From Rhipicephalus microplus (Eukaryota > Arthropoda > Arachnida > Ixodida > Ixodidae), in NCBI RefSeq assembly GCF_043290135.1, contig NC_134704.1:24036001-24100000 (forward strand): a stretch of DNA of 64,000 nucleotides, read 5' to 3'. Under the pieces are notes generated by a model. It saw only the letters and a list, made by a program, of their open reading frames with translations, did not search any database and was not told the origin of the DNA. A program made the position numbers and the translations under genes. Below, in pieces: positions 1-12,923 of this stretch (its first letter is position 1; each line of letters opens with the position of its first letter).

Positions 1-870
1 CACCGTGGCCCAGCAAATTCCACCTACTTAAAAAAAAAAAATATTGCTTCAAGTTGCTGCTGCCCTAAAATTTCTCGGAAATTGCTGTTATCAAACTTGT
101 TTTCTCGGTTGGTGGAGCACCGATAAACAGATCGGATGTTTTCGTTCTTTCGGAGCAGCCAAGCGGTACTGTCAGTATGAGATGAAATCGAAAGCGGGAA
201 ATTCCAGCGAAGTAACGCAGCATTGAGAAACGCAGAAAACTCCCAGAATGGCCGGTGACTACAGCGCTAGTGACTGGTATGTCGTAAAAAGTATAAAAAG
301 ATGCAAAATATTTTTGCCTGCGCACGACACAAGCCTTCTCTACTTACAGGACAAGGAAAAAAAATATTGTTCACCAATGAACATATTTTTTCTTCACTCT
401 CATCTTGTGTATTGCAGAAACGGAGTTTTGTGGGGGCTTATTCGCGGCCGGGCTAGGTGCGCTTGTTGCCGGTGTTTTAGGCATTCGCTACCCCCTGCCA
501 GGCGAAAGTAGTGATCGTGGTGGTAGCGCAAGAAACTTGATGCCTAAAGATTGTAGATGGGCGTACTTCGCTACTACTATGCTTTCTTCGAACAGTCTCA
601 GCTATCCGGTATTTATAAGGTGACACGTCACTGTGTTCTAGGGAATGCTCAGCCATATTTAGTAGATGGAATGCAGGGTAAATGCTTCACTTTCGTACTT
701 GTTATAAGTTAACGCACCAGCTTTCCTGTCCTCTGTTGTAGTCCTCGAGTTATCTTTGTGTTCATTTTCTGGACTCTCTTAAAAGCTTAATGGATTGCTG
801 GGCTGGTAGGGCTTGAAAGAGATAAAAGAGTGACACTCGGTGCTCAACCCACACCCCTAGAAGTTAATCA
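1..870. other. No recognisable gene
   Basis: AT-rich sequence with only short ORFs that resemble nothing I know. A pyrimidine-rich tract followed by CAG near 400-417 looks like a splice acceptor, but no matching donor keeps a reading frame, so no exon is called. Confidence 0.5.
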
Positions 871-1656
<786 letters not shown>

Positions 1657-1667
1657 AAACAAAGGCT
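1657..1667. repeat. LINE 1 left target-site duplication
   Basis: AAACAAAGGCT here matches 7353-7363 exactly. The exact left edge within the A-run is ambiguous because the element ends in poly(A). Confidence 0.85.
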
Positions 1668-1911
1668 GAAGTGGATCTGTTCGGTCGCTGTTTTTGTGCA
1701 CTGTTCAATTTCTGCTCTTTTCTTGGACTATTACGCTGACATCCATTTCTTCGCGGTGAGCCAACAAGATGTCGGGTGAAGACTTCGAGGGCTCGGCACC
1801 TTACAGGTACGAGGTTCCTTTATCAAAGACTTGGCTAGTACGCGACCACTACGGTGGTTGGTAGCCATCGCCACGAGCCTTATATAAGCTCGTCCAAGTG
1901 CGTTAAACCAC
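1668..1911 (+). promoter_or_regulatory. LINE 1 5' leader
   Basis: This is the 244 bp between the duplication and the ORF1 ATG. LINEs of this supergroup normally carry their RNA polymerase II promoter inside the 5' leader, so an internal promoter is expected here by family knowledge. TATATAAG at 1880-1887 resembles a TATA box, but its use is unproven. A 31-codon ORF starts at 1770 and stops at 1863 and could act as an upstream ORF. Confidence 0.45.
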
Positions 1912-3378
1912 ATGAGTCATGCTGCAGGACACAATGAAAAGCCTGGGGGCTTACAGGTGCGCCCAAGCATCATAAATCCGGCCCGTTTGCCCATTCACAA
2001 CCGCGAAATGGCTCCAGCGAGCACAGCAGCAATGGAAGACGATGAAGCTGAGAGCAAGAAGCTTCGCTTAGAAGAGAATCCTTTCGACGATAAAACGTCA
2101 ACCTATTACCTAAGTGATGAAGAATACATGGGCGAAGATGAACCATTTACGTTGGTTACTTATAAAAAGAAACGAGCAGAGGGTATCCCAGTCGTCTTTC
2201 GTCCAACAGCTGAAGGTGCTAGCTTCTGGAAAGTGAACCCCAATCGAGTGTCAGCCGAAGTAGTTTCCGCTGCTAAAGAAAAAGTGCAGTCATTCAGAAC
2301 GACCAGAGATGGAAGCTTCAGTGTCAGCGTTGCTTCCTTAAGTTCAGCCAAGCAACTTCTGATGCTTTCAAATGTAGGTGGCCTGGAAGTTAAGCCTTTC
2401 ATCCCAGAGTCATACACTCGGAACGTTGGAAAAGTAAAACATGTTCCTCTGCAGTATTCAGATGAACAACTCCTAGAGTACTTGAGAGATGCAGGGGTTA
2501 TATTGGCGCGACGACAAATAAAATACTACCGCCAGGAAGATGGAGGAGGAACGTCGCGTCCACTTCACTCAGTGATTCTGACTTTTCGAGATGACCGCCC
2601 GATTCCAGGAAGAATCTATTTAGGATTCACCACTCACCCAGTGGAAGAATATCTTGGTCCAGTACTTCGGTGCTATAACTGCCAGCGATTCGGACACATG
2701 GCGAAAAGTTGCCGTAACACACGCCGGTGTAAGATATGCTCAGAAGAACACCATCACAAGGAGTGCAAGTCAGTTCTTCCGCCTAAGTGTGCAAACTGTG
2801 CAGGTAATCACGCTGCCTCATATTAAGGCTGCCCGCAAAGTAAAGCTGCTGCAAAAATGCGTCGGCATGAGCTCATCCATGGAAGAAAACCGCGCCCCAA
2901 TGAACCATCTACAAACCTTGAGATTGTTCATCCTGTACGTGATCCACCTCAGCGGCCACCGCAACAACAGCCGACAAGCATGCCAAGAGAACCACCAAGA
3001 GAACCGCCAAGAGCACACCCGAGAGACCACTCACGAGAAGTACCTTCAAGTAACCCAACCTACGCGTCATAGCTGCGAATGCCCACGCGACCTCTGCCGG
3101 AAAGTAGCAAAACCGACAGTGCCAGTGTTCGCCCCAACTACAACATCGAAACGTCACGTCATTCTCAACAGGCCTCAGAAAATGAACCATTCAATGGAGA
3201 CCGTGGCTCCGCATCAGTCATGCAATTGATTCTACCAATGCTTTTCGCAGCACTTAAGGCAATCCTGTCTGCTCTACTGGAAGCAAACAACCTGCCAGAA
3301 GTAAAAGCCCTGCTGCCTCTGGAAGCACTATTGTGTCAACAATCCGGGTCAAACCTGCGACAAGTAACATATGAATAA
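1912..3378 (+). pseudogene. LINE 1 ORF1 (Gag-like), two in-frame stops
   Basis: The ORF1 product would coat the LINE RNA. The frame runs 489 codons from ATG 1912 to TAA 3376. It is interrupted by TAA at 2824-2826 and TAG at 3070-3072; the reading frame resumes unchanged after each, so both are point nonsense changes. The N-terminal part is acidic, and a region at about residues 80-240 precedes three CCHC-type knuckles starting at residue 254 (motif CYNCQRFGHMAKSC, then two shorter CX2C units). The first stop cuts the third knuckle. The C-terminal part after 2826 is proline- and arginine-rich and then hydrophobic. ORF1 overlaps the ORF2 start by 8 nt. The family assignment rests on the knuckles and the linkage to ORF2. 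Confidence 0.85.
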
Positions 3379-6300
3379 GCGCTACAAAGATGTCTCCATA
3401 TACCAGTGGAATGCCAATGGTCTTCGAAGGAAGTGTGCTGACTTCCGTGAACTCCTTTTGCAGTATAACTTTCCAATACTTTGCATCCAAGAGGCAGGAA
3501 TGAATGATGATTTCCGCCTCTCCAACTACGTGATATATAAGTCATCTCGTCGAAGTGGCTTTAGCAGAGTGCATTTGTGCGTCAGAAAGGACCTACCTTC
3601 TCACCAAGTTCACTCAAGTGATTCGGACTTCCCGGAATTCGTCGCTTGCAAAGTATCCTTTGGTGAGCAGTGCGTAACAGTGATCAATTTTTACCTACAA
3701 CCTTCAAGCCGCATTTCGGTGGAAGAGCTAACAAATATCTTCAACATTTCTAATTCATATACGTTTATATGCGGAGACTTTAATGCGCACAACATAATCT
3801 GGGGTAGTGATCGATGTGATGCACGTGGGAACATTGTTGAGTGTGCCGCAGACAAATGCAATTAGACAATTTTAAATGACGGCTCCCCAACTTTTCTCCG
3901 AGGGCATAATTACTCGAGTTGCATCGATGTAACCTTGTGTTCCCAAGATATAGTGAATGATGTGGTATGGACAATGGATGTAGAAACACGTGGGAGTGAA
4001 CATTTTCCTATTCTAATAAATCCCCCCTACTTGCGAAATGACGACATCAGACACTACAGCAAACTGACGAACTGGAAAGCCTTTCGGTACCACCTAACAA
4101 AGCAAAATAGTGAGCTCATGACAGTTGAAAGCTTTACTGAATTCCTGCAAGATAATGCGAATAAATGTACAAAGAAAGTCCCGATTCTAAAAGACATATA
4201 TGCTGCAGTCGATGAACAGTACAAACATCTAAGAGCCATCAGACGACGTTCAGAAAGGGCATATCGACGCAGCGGAAGTTTAGAAGCATACAAAAATGCA
4301 CAGAATATCCACAGTGTAATGCGCAGACGGCTAGAAAATTTAGGTAAACGACGCTGGCGTGATTTTTGTGGCACGCTCTTTCCCTACACACCTGTTCCAA
4401 GAATTTGGCTTGTATTCGAGCACTTAGTGGCCCTGTATCACAGAGCTTCCAATTTAGTGCTCTTGCTGTAGCCTTGGACAAACAGGAAGCTGTGGTTGCA
4501 GATGAATTTTGTCAACTTATCAGTAGGCCCGCCGCATCACAATATGCCTTATGTGATAATTCTGTCGCGTTAGCCAGCCAGAAAATAATGCTTGCTTTTG
4601 GGCCAAGCATCCTCAACTAGACCCTGTATTTACGTTAAGGGAGCTGCATTGTGCTATAGCATCATGTCGTCAAAAATCGGCCTCTGGACCGGACGGCATT
4701 ACGTACAATATGCTAACGAACCTTGGGCCCACTGGCACAACTATTCTCTTTGATATTTACAATAATCTATGGATGCAAGATATTGTACCCGAGTCTTGGA
4801 AGTATGCTCGCATTATTCCGATCTTAAAACTGGCTAAGACGCCCTTGAACCTTGAATCCTTCCGTCTAATAGGTCTGACAAGCTGTCTATTTAAGGTAAT
4901 GGAAAAAATTATTGATGCGCGACTTCAATGGTGGTGCAACAGAACTGGTGTATTCTCCAATTACTTAACAGGTTTTAGGAAACAGAGATGCACAATGGAT
5001 GCAATACTGGACTTAGTAACGTATGTGGAGCATAAACCCGCCTGTAGTAGTTTGACGGTCGCAGTGTTCTTGGATATCAAAAGGACACAGTCAGTCACAC
5101 TCATGTTCTGCGGAGTATGTTGGAACTCGGACTGTCCGGCAGGTCTTTGCGGTGGGTATCCAAATTTTTATCACGTCGTAAAATATTCATTCAGACGAGC
5201 GAAGGAAAAAGTGCAGAACACGACGTCAGACACGGAGTGCCACAAGGAAGCGTACTCAGCCCTCTTCTTTTCAACTGTGTTATGGCTGATTTAGCTAAAA
5301 GACTGCCTTCCAGGTTGAAATACTCCTTATATGCAGATGATGTGTGCATTTGGGCATCTGGCACGGACATACGGTCAATTCAGATTGCATTGCAAGACGG
5401 AATAAATATTATCAACAACTTTTTTAAAAGAAAGAGGAATGATTCTATCGCACGCAAAGACAGCTGTATTGCCCTCCACCCGTAAGAAGTTAAAGAACTT
5501 CAATTTAGAAGAAGAACCACTAATGATTGTGACACAGAATCGGTTTGTCGGAGTAATACTTGATAGGCAGCTATCATGGGCACCTCACATAAAGAAACTC
5601 GAAAACGAGGTGAATACGCTAGTGAATATACTCCGCAAAATTGCTGGGACATCATGGGACGGATCTGTATCATCCATGCTCGCTGTTCACAATGCTTTAA
5701 TACGACAAAAAGTTGCATATACTGCAGCAGTCTCACACGGCCTTTCCCGCACTTCAGAGGAGCGACTTCAAAGACTATTAGCCAGGGGACTGCGCGTCTG
5801 CATAGGTGTTCCACGAGCGACATCCAGCAGCCTTGTTATAGCAGAGACTCGACAACCACCCTTTCCAGTCATGAGAACAATTGAAACATGCCGCCGTTTT
5901 TTTCGCTTACAGACGCAACACAAAGGCCACCCATTGGCACTGGATATTTTACTAAGAGATAAAAGCAATGCTCATAACTATGTACAGAATAATGTACATA
6001 TATTACCCAGAAATGAATTCTGTAGCTCTGAAATGGACTATCCTCCATGGCTGCTTGCAATACCAAGCATAGAATTCTCAGTGGATGGCATTATCAGAAA
6101 GAGAGACATGTTCATCCAAGCTGCTCAACAACTAGCGCTTTATCAGATACACATGCGGTATCCAGGGTACATACATATTTACACAGATGGCTCAAGTACT
6201 ACAACGTCTTCAACATAGGCATTTATCATACCACAGCTCAATATTCAGGAATCGTGTAAATTATGTCGCATGACGTCATCTACTACATCTGAGCTCTTCG

Positions 6301-7046
6301 CTATCCTGTATGCTCTAAAGTTTATAAACTCGGTAGCAGACGCTAGAAAATGGGTACTTTTCAGTGACTCACAGGCCATATTAAGATCACTCTCCAGTAC
6401 AAACAGGACAGTAATAAGTGATAGTATGACATACGAAACGCTGAAAGAGCTCACCAAACCAAAGAATGCGCAACATGAGATCAAATTCCAGTGAATACCT
6501 GGCCATTGCAACATTCCTGGAAACACAGCTGCCGATGAAGCAGCACAACAAGCACATCGTAAAGACGTTACTGTTTCTTTACCAATTACGAAAAATGAAT
6601 TGCGTAGTATTATAAAGAATACAACTTTCAGAATGAGCAAAATTGCTTGGTTTGACCAAAGTACAAAGAGCTGCGATTTATATCACATCGATCCATTTAT
6701 TGAATTCAAAATTACGCTGGCATAAGATAAAAGTATGGAAACTCTAATTCACCGATTGAGGCTAGGCACCGCATACACAAAACATTTTTTGCACAGAATC
6801 GGCAGAGCTGAAACTCCCGAATGCCAATGTGGATTTATAGATGAAGACGTATGTCACGTTCTCATAGACTGTCCACATCATGACACGCCGAGACGCCGTC
6901 TCAAGTCCGAACTGTTCGCATTGGACCGCAGACCATTTAGCATGAAAAAACTTCTGGGCCCGTGGCCAACTGGAGTTTTACAGTCACACGCTTTAAAAGC
7001 ATTAACACGCTTTTTACAAGACAGCGAGATTGCTGACAAGTATTAA
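3371..7046 (+). pseudogene. LINE 1 ORF2 (endonuclease-RT-RNase H), multiply broken
   Basis: ORF2 would nick target DNA and reverse-transcribe the element RNA. The domains are in order: APE endonuclease (WNANGL near the start, GDFNAH near 3775, GSEH near 3990), RT (SGPDG near 4687, YADD at 5330-5341), RNase H (IYTDGSS near 6180, FSDSQ near 6360, IPGHC near 6497) and a C-terminal cysteine/histidine cluster (CQC...H...C, near 6828-6873). In-frame stops lie at 3863-3865, 6216-6218, 6492-6494 and 6723-6725. Frame changes occur near 4410, between 4610 and 4640, near 5080 and near 5436. The change near 5080 removes several bases at RT motif A and destroys the conserved aspartate environment. The ancestral length, about 1,225 codons, is close to the intact ORF2 at 31879. 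Confidence 0.9.
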
Positions 7047-7352
7047 GAAAGAAGAAACTTTCATTTGTAACACATGTACTTATTATGTATCGTATCATGT
7101 GACACCCATCACGTGTGTGTTGTGAAATCAATGACTTCTCTCATTGACTTTCGAACATTTACTTACCATTATGTTGTGATATGTGAGTATAAGTGTGTCT
7201 TTGCATATCTGTGCCCGAGTTTTCTATTTTCCATGCACTGCTTTGTATGTTTTGCTTCAAGATACGTGTTCAAGTTTCAATCAACGGCTAAGGAGTAGCC
7301 GGCGCCATAATGGTGCGCCAACATGTCCTTATATATTATATCAATAAAAAAA
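7047..7352 (+). other. LINE 1 3' UTR and A-tail
   Basis: About 300 bp of untranslated sequence ends in CAATAAAAA at the tail, where the AATAAA merges into the terminal A-run (7346-7355). The right target-site duplication follows at 7353-7363. Confidence 0.8.
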
Positions 7353-7363
7353 AAACAAAGGCT

Positions 7364-8045
7364 ATATAGTATAACTGAGTATATGTTTTTATTATTTATG
7401 GTTTATGCATTATTTTCTTCATACGCATGCTAACCTTCATTCAAACGGGAGATGGCGTATTCTCGCAGCTCGAATATCTTCTTTAATTAAAAATTATCAG
7501 CGCCCAGCGATAACATTCGAAACGCCAAGTTTATGCGATATCAGTTGCTGATTGTCACGCCGAATAAAATATTGGGTGACCAATCACTGCCTTTGAGCTG
7601 GGTAATAAACGTCTGCGTCGTTATTGACTAACTAAGAACGAATTACCCCGGAGGCTCTTTTCATTACAAACACAGACGTGCCCGCCATGGGAGTCTAGTG
7701 GTAGTGGTACTCGGCTGCTGACGGGTGCGCACGCCGCGCGCCCCGTTTTCGAGGATAACTGCCAGATGGCGCTCATGTCTCACGTGTGACGTGAGTTGAT
7801 GCACTCGTTCGCCTCCGCTTCACGCTCGAGGCACTCTAACGGAGCGCCTACAGAATACCATTCACCAATTTTCTTGCGCAGAACACCGAATAAACGTATT
7901 GATCACTCTCTCTAGACGCAGGACTATCGTCTGTCGACGACATTTGCAGTGTAACATGCCGATACGGGGCCAATTTTTAATCTTTTCTTCTTTTGTGTGT
8001 TTGTGCGAGTTCGCCAATTTTTTCGATAAGTTTTCTTTCTTTATA
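7364..8045. other. Unassigned flank with a SINE-like fragment
   Basis: No gene is visible. 7681-7735 contains a tRNA-like stretch (TCTAGTGGTAGTGGTACTCG followed by GCTGCTGAC) that matches the head of the SINE found elsewhere in the window, but the box B half is absent. The GC-rich stretch at 7730-7970 looks like part of a dispersed repeat, which I cannot confirm from one copy. Confidence 0.4.
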
Positions 8046-8139
8046 ATTGATTGATATGTGGAGTTTAACGTCCCAAAACCACCATATGGTAATGAGAGAC
8101 GCTGTAGTGAAGGGCTCCGAAAATTTCGACCACCTGGGT
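8046..8139 (-). mobile_element. SINE A fragment (3' half)
   Basis: This holds the 3' half of a tRNA-derived SINE in reverse orientation. Diagnostic blocks are GTTTAACGTCCCAAAACCAC, GAGAGACGC and GGGCTCCGAAAATTTCGACC, shared with copies at 28647, 43658 and 49917. The adjoining ATTGATTGATAT fits a short repeated 3' tail. It may be related to the Ruka SINE reported from ixodid ticks; I could not check this. Confidence 0.75.
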
Positions 8140-10485
<2,346 letters not shown>

Positions 10486-10588
10486 TGTACGTGGACTTGA
10501 GGCAGGATTGGAGGGAGACGAGGAGGAAGAAGGGGTTAGAAATAAAGAAGATGGCTGACACCCCAGCCTAGTACTGTGTATTATTACA
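10486..10588 (+). repeat. 5' LTR (103 bp)
   Basis: Begins TGTACGTGGACTTGAGG and ends GTGTATTATTACA. It contains AATAAA, a possible polyadenylation signal, and is purine-rich. It matches the 3' LTR at 102 of 103 positions. At 103 bp it is very short for an LTR. Confidence 0.93.
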
Positions 10589-10590
10589 AA

Positions 10591-10602
10591 TTGGCGCAGC
10601 CG
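10591..10602 (+). promoter_or_regulatory. Primer-binding site
   Basis: TTGGCGCAGCCG follows the LTR after AA. The TGG start is what a tRNA 3' CCA end would pair with. TGGCGCAG-type sites are known from Gypsy-group elements primed by serine tRNA; the tRNA identity here is inferred. Confidence 0.65.
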
Positions 10603-10683
10603 CGTATACTTTCTGTGCGGACATTCAAGATGTGGGTGGACTTCAGCATTGGAGCAAATCAACGCGGTGGCATCCGGATCTTG

Positions 10684-11784
10684 ATGGCAACGCCTCAAGA
10701 TGAAGAGGAACTAGCTCTTCCGGAAGCAGTAAGCACTGACGCATTTGTTTCCTATATAAGCACTAAAATGAAGCTCACTCCGGACCATTTACTTGCTAAA
10801 AGAACGGTGAGGATCAACATGAAACTTCAGGATTATGAGAATTTCGTGCTGACTCCAGTTAGAAACGACGCGAAGCCTGCTACCGCTGCTTCGCCCGACA
10901 GTTCCGTCGAGCTGATCAACAAGTTTCTTGAACTGCGCCAAGAACAGAATCGGCAGCAAAATGATTTATTGCGCCTGCTTGTAAACGCGACGGAAAGATT
11001 AAGCAGACCGAGTCACGAACAAGTGAAGCCAGACATGTTTGACGGAGAGTCTAATAGTCCCGAGTCCTGGCTCACGTTTTACGAATATGCATGCAATGAA
11101 AACTACTGGTACAGCGACGAAGATAAATTGAAAATAATGCGACTATTCCTATCGGGCATAGCAAAGAGTTGGTACGAATGGCGTCTCAACGCTCACAGCA
11201 ACAAACCATGGACAGAGTGGAAAGCAAGCTTTCTGAGCTCCTTCAGCGAGAACAAGGTGTTGCTATGGGACAAAGCAATCACGTTCAAATACAGGTCTGG
11301 ATCTGCACTCAGCTATTTTTATGAGAAAAGGCGCTTGCTACAGCTGGCGGACTCATCTTTGCCTGAGACGTCTGTGGTTCCGCTTATCATTCATGGTTTA
11401 AGTCCGGACCTCCAGAAGCAAATACAAATGCGAGGACCCAAGACGGTCGAAGAACTTCTGCAGGGAATGCGAAACCTCTACCTCCAGGACCTAGAAACCC
11501 AGCGTCAACCCATGACACCTGCTGCAAGGAATACCGGGGCCACACCAGCTGAGGAACGACGCCCGCTTGCAAGCTGGAGACCTACTGCAACACCCATATC
11601 CTTTGTTAATGCAACATTGTTGTGGGAGGGAACTGAAGAACTTGAGTTCCATAACGGAAAGTTCACAGTCCCAGAAACAATGGTGCCTCGAATTTTGGAG
11701 CTCTATCACGACTCCCCGTACTACATGATGGCTTTTGGAGGACATATTACAAGATTCGTCAGCGTTTCCAGTGGAAACACATGA
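10684..11784 (+). CDS. Gag-like protein fused to a truncated integrase N-terminus
   Basis: Gag builds the retroelement particle. The preferred start is ATG 10684; the frame is open further upstream, with another ATG at 10630. A retrotransposon-Gag core spans about 11028-11500 (PESWLTFYEYA, KSWYEWRLNA, LLQGMRNLYL). Shortly after it, near 11600, the sequence passes without any CCHC knuckle, protease, RT or RNase H into the linker that precedes integrase (FHNGKFTVPETMVP, then HDSP). The frame ends with TGA at 11782 because of a frameshift inside the integrase zinc-binding region near 11715-11730. The TGA overlaps the ATG of the next ORF. The Gag part may be functional; the tail is an internal-deletion junction. 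Confidence 0.7.
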   Translation: MATPQDEEELALPEAVSTDAFVSYISTKMKLTPDHLLAKRTVRINMKLQDYENFVLTPVRNDAKPATAASPDSSVELINKFLELRQEQNRQQNDLLRLLVNATERLSRPSHEQVKPDMFDGESNSPESWLTFYEYACNENYWYSDEDKLKIMRLFLSGIAKSWYEWRLNAHSNKPWTEWKASFLSSFSENKVLLWDKAITFKYRSGSALSYFYEKRRLLQLADSSLPETSVVPLIIHGLSPDLQKQIQMRGPKTVEELLQGMRNLYLQDLETQRQPMTPAARNTGATPAEERRPLASWRPTATPISFVNATLLWEGTEELEFHNGKFTVPETMVPRILELYHDSPYYMMAFGGHITRFVSVSSGNT

Positions 11785-12706
11785 AAGAGGACGTTCAACG
11801 GTATGCTAAGTCTTGTCATCAATGTCAAGTTCACAAAGCCAAGTACCTTCAGAGAACAGACGAGATGGTTTTGCCTCAACATTCCGACGTACCATTTGAA
11901 GTCATTCATCTGGCTTTCGCAGAGCTCAAGAAGAAGGCTGCAGGAGTAAGAAGAACGCAGTCTTTCCTTGTGGCAGTAGACCAGTGCACAAGAATAGTGG
12001 CTGCACGGCCGGGAAGGGAAGACGCAAATAATGTGATCGCTCTTTTGAGTCGAGAGATGTTCAAGAATACAAAAATAGTAATATCAGACAATGGGTCAGC
12101 GTTTCTCAGTCAGCGTTTGCAAGATTGGGCGAAGGAACGAGGAGTTGTATTGCGACGCTGCGCTCCGTACCATTCTGCAAGAAATGGCATGTGTGAAAGA
12201 ATCATTCGGGATTTGAAGCAGTTCATTTCAATGTATCCAGGTTTTCAGGGTGGATGGAAGTGCTGCTTGGAGGCAGCTGTCGCTCATCACAATCGGTCGC
12301 ACACTGCGAGCATCGGCTGTAGTCCATATTTTGCAGCTTTCGGAAAGGTACCAGTGCTTCCTGCTGATCAAGAACTTTGCATTGCAGACCGCCTGCAATT
12401 GTGCAAAAAACGAAAACCTTCGGAAGCCTACCAGCGATACCGGGAAAGTATGAAGAGGAACTTTGACCGTCGCCACAACACGCGGATACCTCAGATACAA
12501 CTGAACGATCTGGTGCTTGTCAGAAAAGGCCTTCCCGGCACAAAGCAGGTGTACATGGGACCTTATCGCGTGGTGCAGATCGCAGTGCAACATGGCGTTC
12601 TCAAAAGGGTCGGTTACACCAACGATGATGGTGTGCTGGAGTTTGCGACCATTGGAAACGTTTTCAAGTATCACCCCAAAAGGGATGAGTCTTCAAAGAG
12701 GGGGAG
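11781..12706 (+). pseudogene. Integrase remnant, catalytic D1 replaced by A
   Basis: Integrase would insert the cDNA into the genome. This frame holds the CHQC half of the H2C2 zinc finger (near 11811) and an rve-type core. Counting from ATG 11781, the expected first catalytic aspartate is alanine at residue 45 (HLAFAEL, codon GCT at 11913). The second is D103 (ISDNGSAF) and the glutamate is E139 (CERIIRD), giving a D-X35-E spacing. A C-terminal region with GPYRVVQI at about 12560 resembles the usual chromodomain-like or SH3-like tail. The reading frame runs on through the polypurine tract into the 3' LTR and stops at 12779. With D1 lost and the zinc finger split by frameshift, it should be inactive. 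Confidence 0.85.
12695..12706 (+). promoter_or_regulatory. Polypurine tract
   Basis: AAAGAGGGGGAG sits immediately before the TG of the 3' LTR, the standard position for plus-strand priming in LTR elements. Confidence 0.85.
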
Positions 12707-12809
12707 TGTACGTGGACTTGAGGCAGGATTGGAGGGAGACGAGGAGGAAGAAGGGGTTAGAAATAAAGAAGATGGCTGACACCCTAGCCTAGTACTGTGT
12801 ATTATTACA
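12707..12809 (+). repeat. 3' LTR (103 bp)
   Basis: Matches the 5' LTR except for T at 12785. It is followed directly by resumed AAT repeats. Confidence 0.93.

Positions 12810-12923
<114 letters not shown>

Larger units (their letters stand above)
1668..7352 (+). mobile_element. Full-length, degenerate I-group LINE (LINE 1)
   Basis: This is a 5,685-bp non-LTR retrotransposon bounded by an 11-bp direct repeat, AAACAAAGGCT, at 1657-1667 and 7353-7363. The order is a 244-bp 5' leader, ORF1 (Gag-like with zinc knuckles), ORF2 (endonuclease, reverse transcriptase, RNase H) and a 3' UTR ending in about 10 A residues. APE endonuclease plus RNase H in ORF2 places it in the broad I/Jockey supergroup; the clade is not certain. 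Because both duplications survive and the 5' end is not truncated, this was a complete insertion that later decayed: two in-frame stops in ORF1, four in-frame stops and about four frameshifts in ORF2. It cannot mobilise itself. Confidence 0.9.
10486..12809 (+). mobile_element. Young, internally deleted LTR retroelement (Gypsy-like)
   Basis: This is a 2,324-bp element with TG...CA direct terminal repeats of 103 bp each that differ at one position (C at 10564, T at 12785). A primer-binding-site-like sequence starts 2 bp after the 5' LTR, and a polypurine tract directly precedes the 3' LTR. The candidate target duplication is AATAA at 10481-10485 and 12810-12814; it cannot be told apart from the surrounding AAT repeat. 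The internal region carries Gag and the end of integrase in the order expected for Ty3/Gypsy. Protease, RT and RNase H are absent, the integrase zinc domain is frameshifted, and its first catalytic aspartate is replaced by alanine. It therefore probably moved recently with enzymes supplied in trans. Confidence 0.9.

Noticed and set aside
385..535. Exon-like segment: pyrimidine tract, CAG, then a Gly/Ala/Leu-rich frame (GGLFAAGLGALVAGVLG)
   Set aside because: The nearest good donor (GTATGT near 281) would create an immediate stop or the wrong frame when joined. No domain and no second exon.
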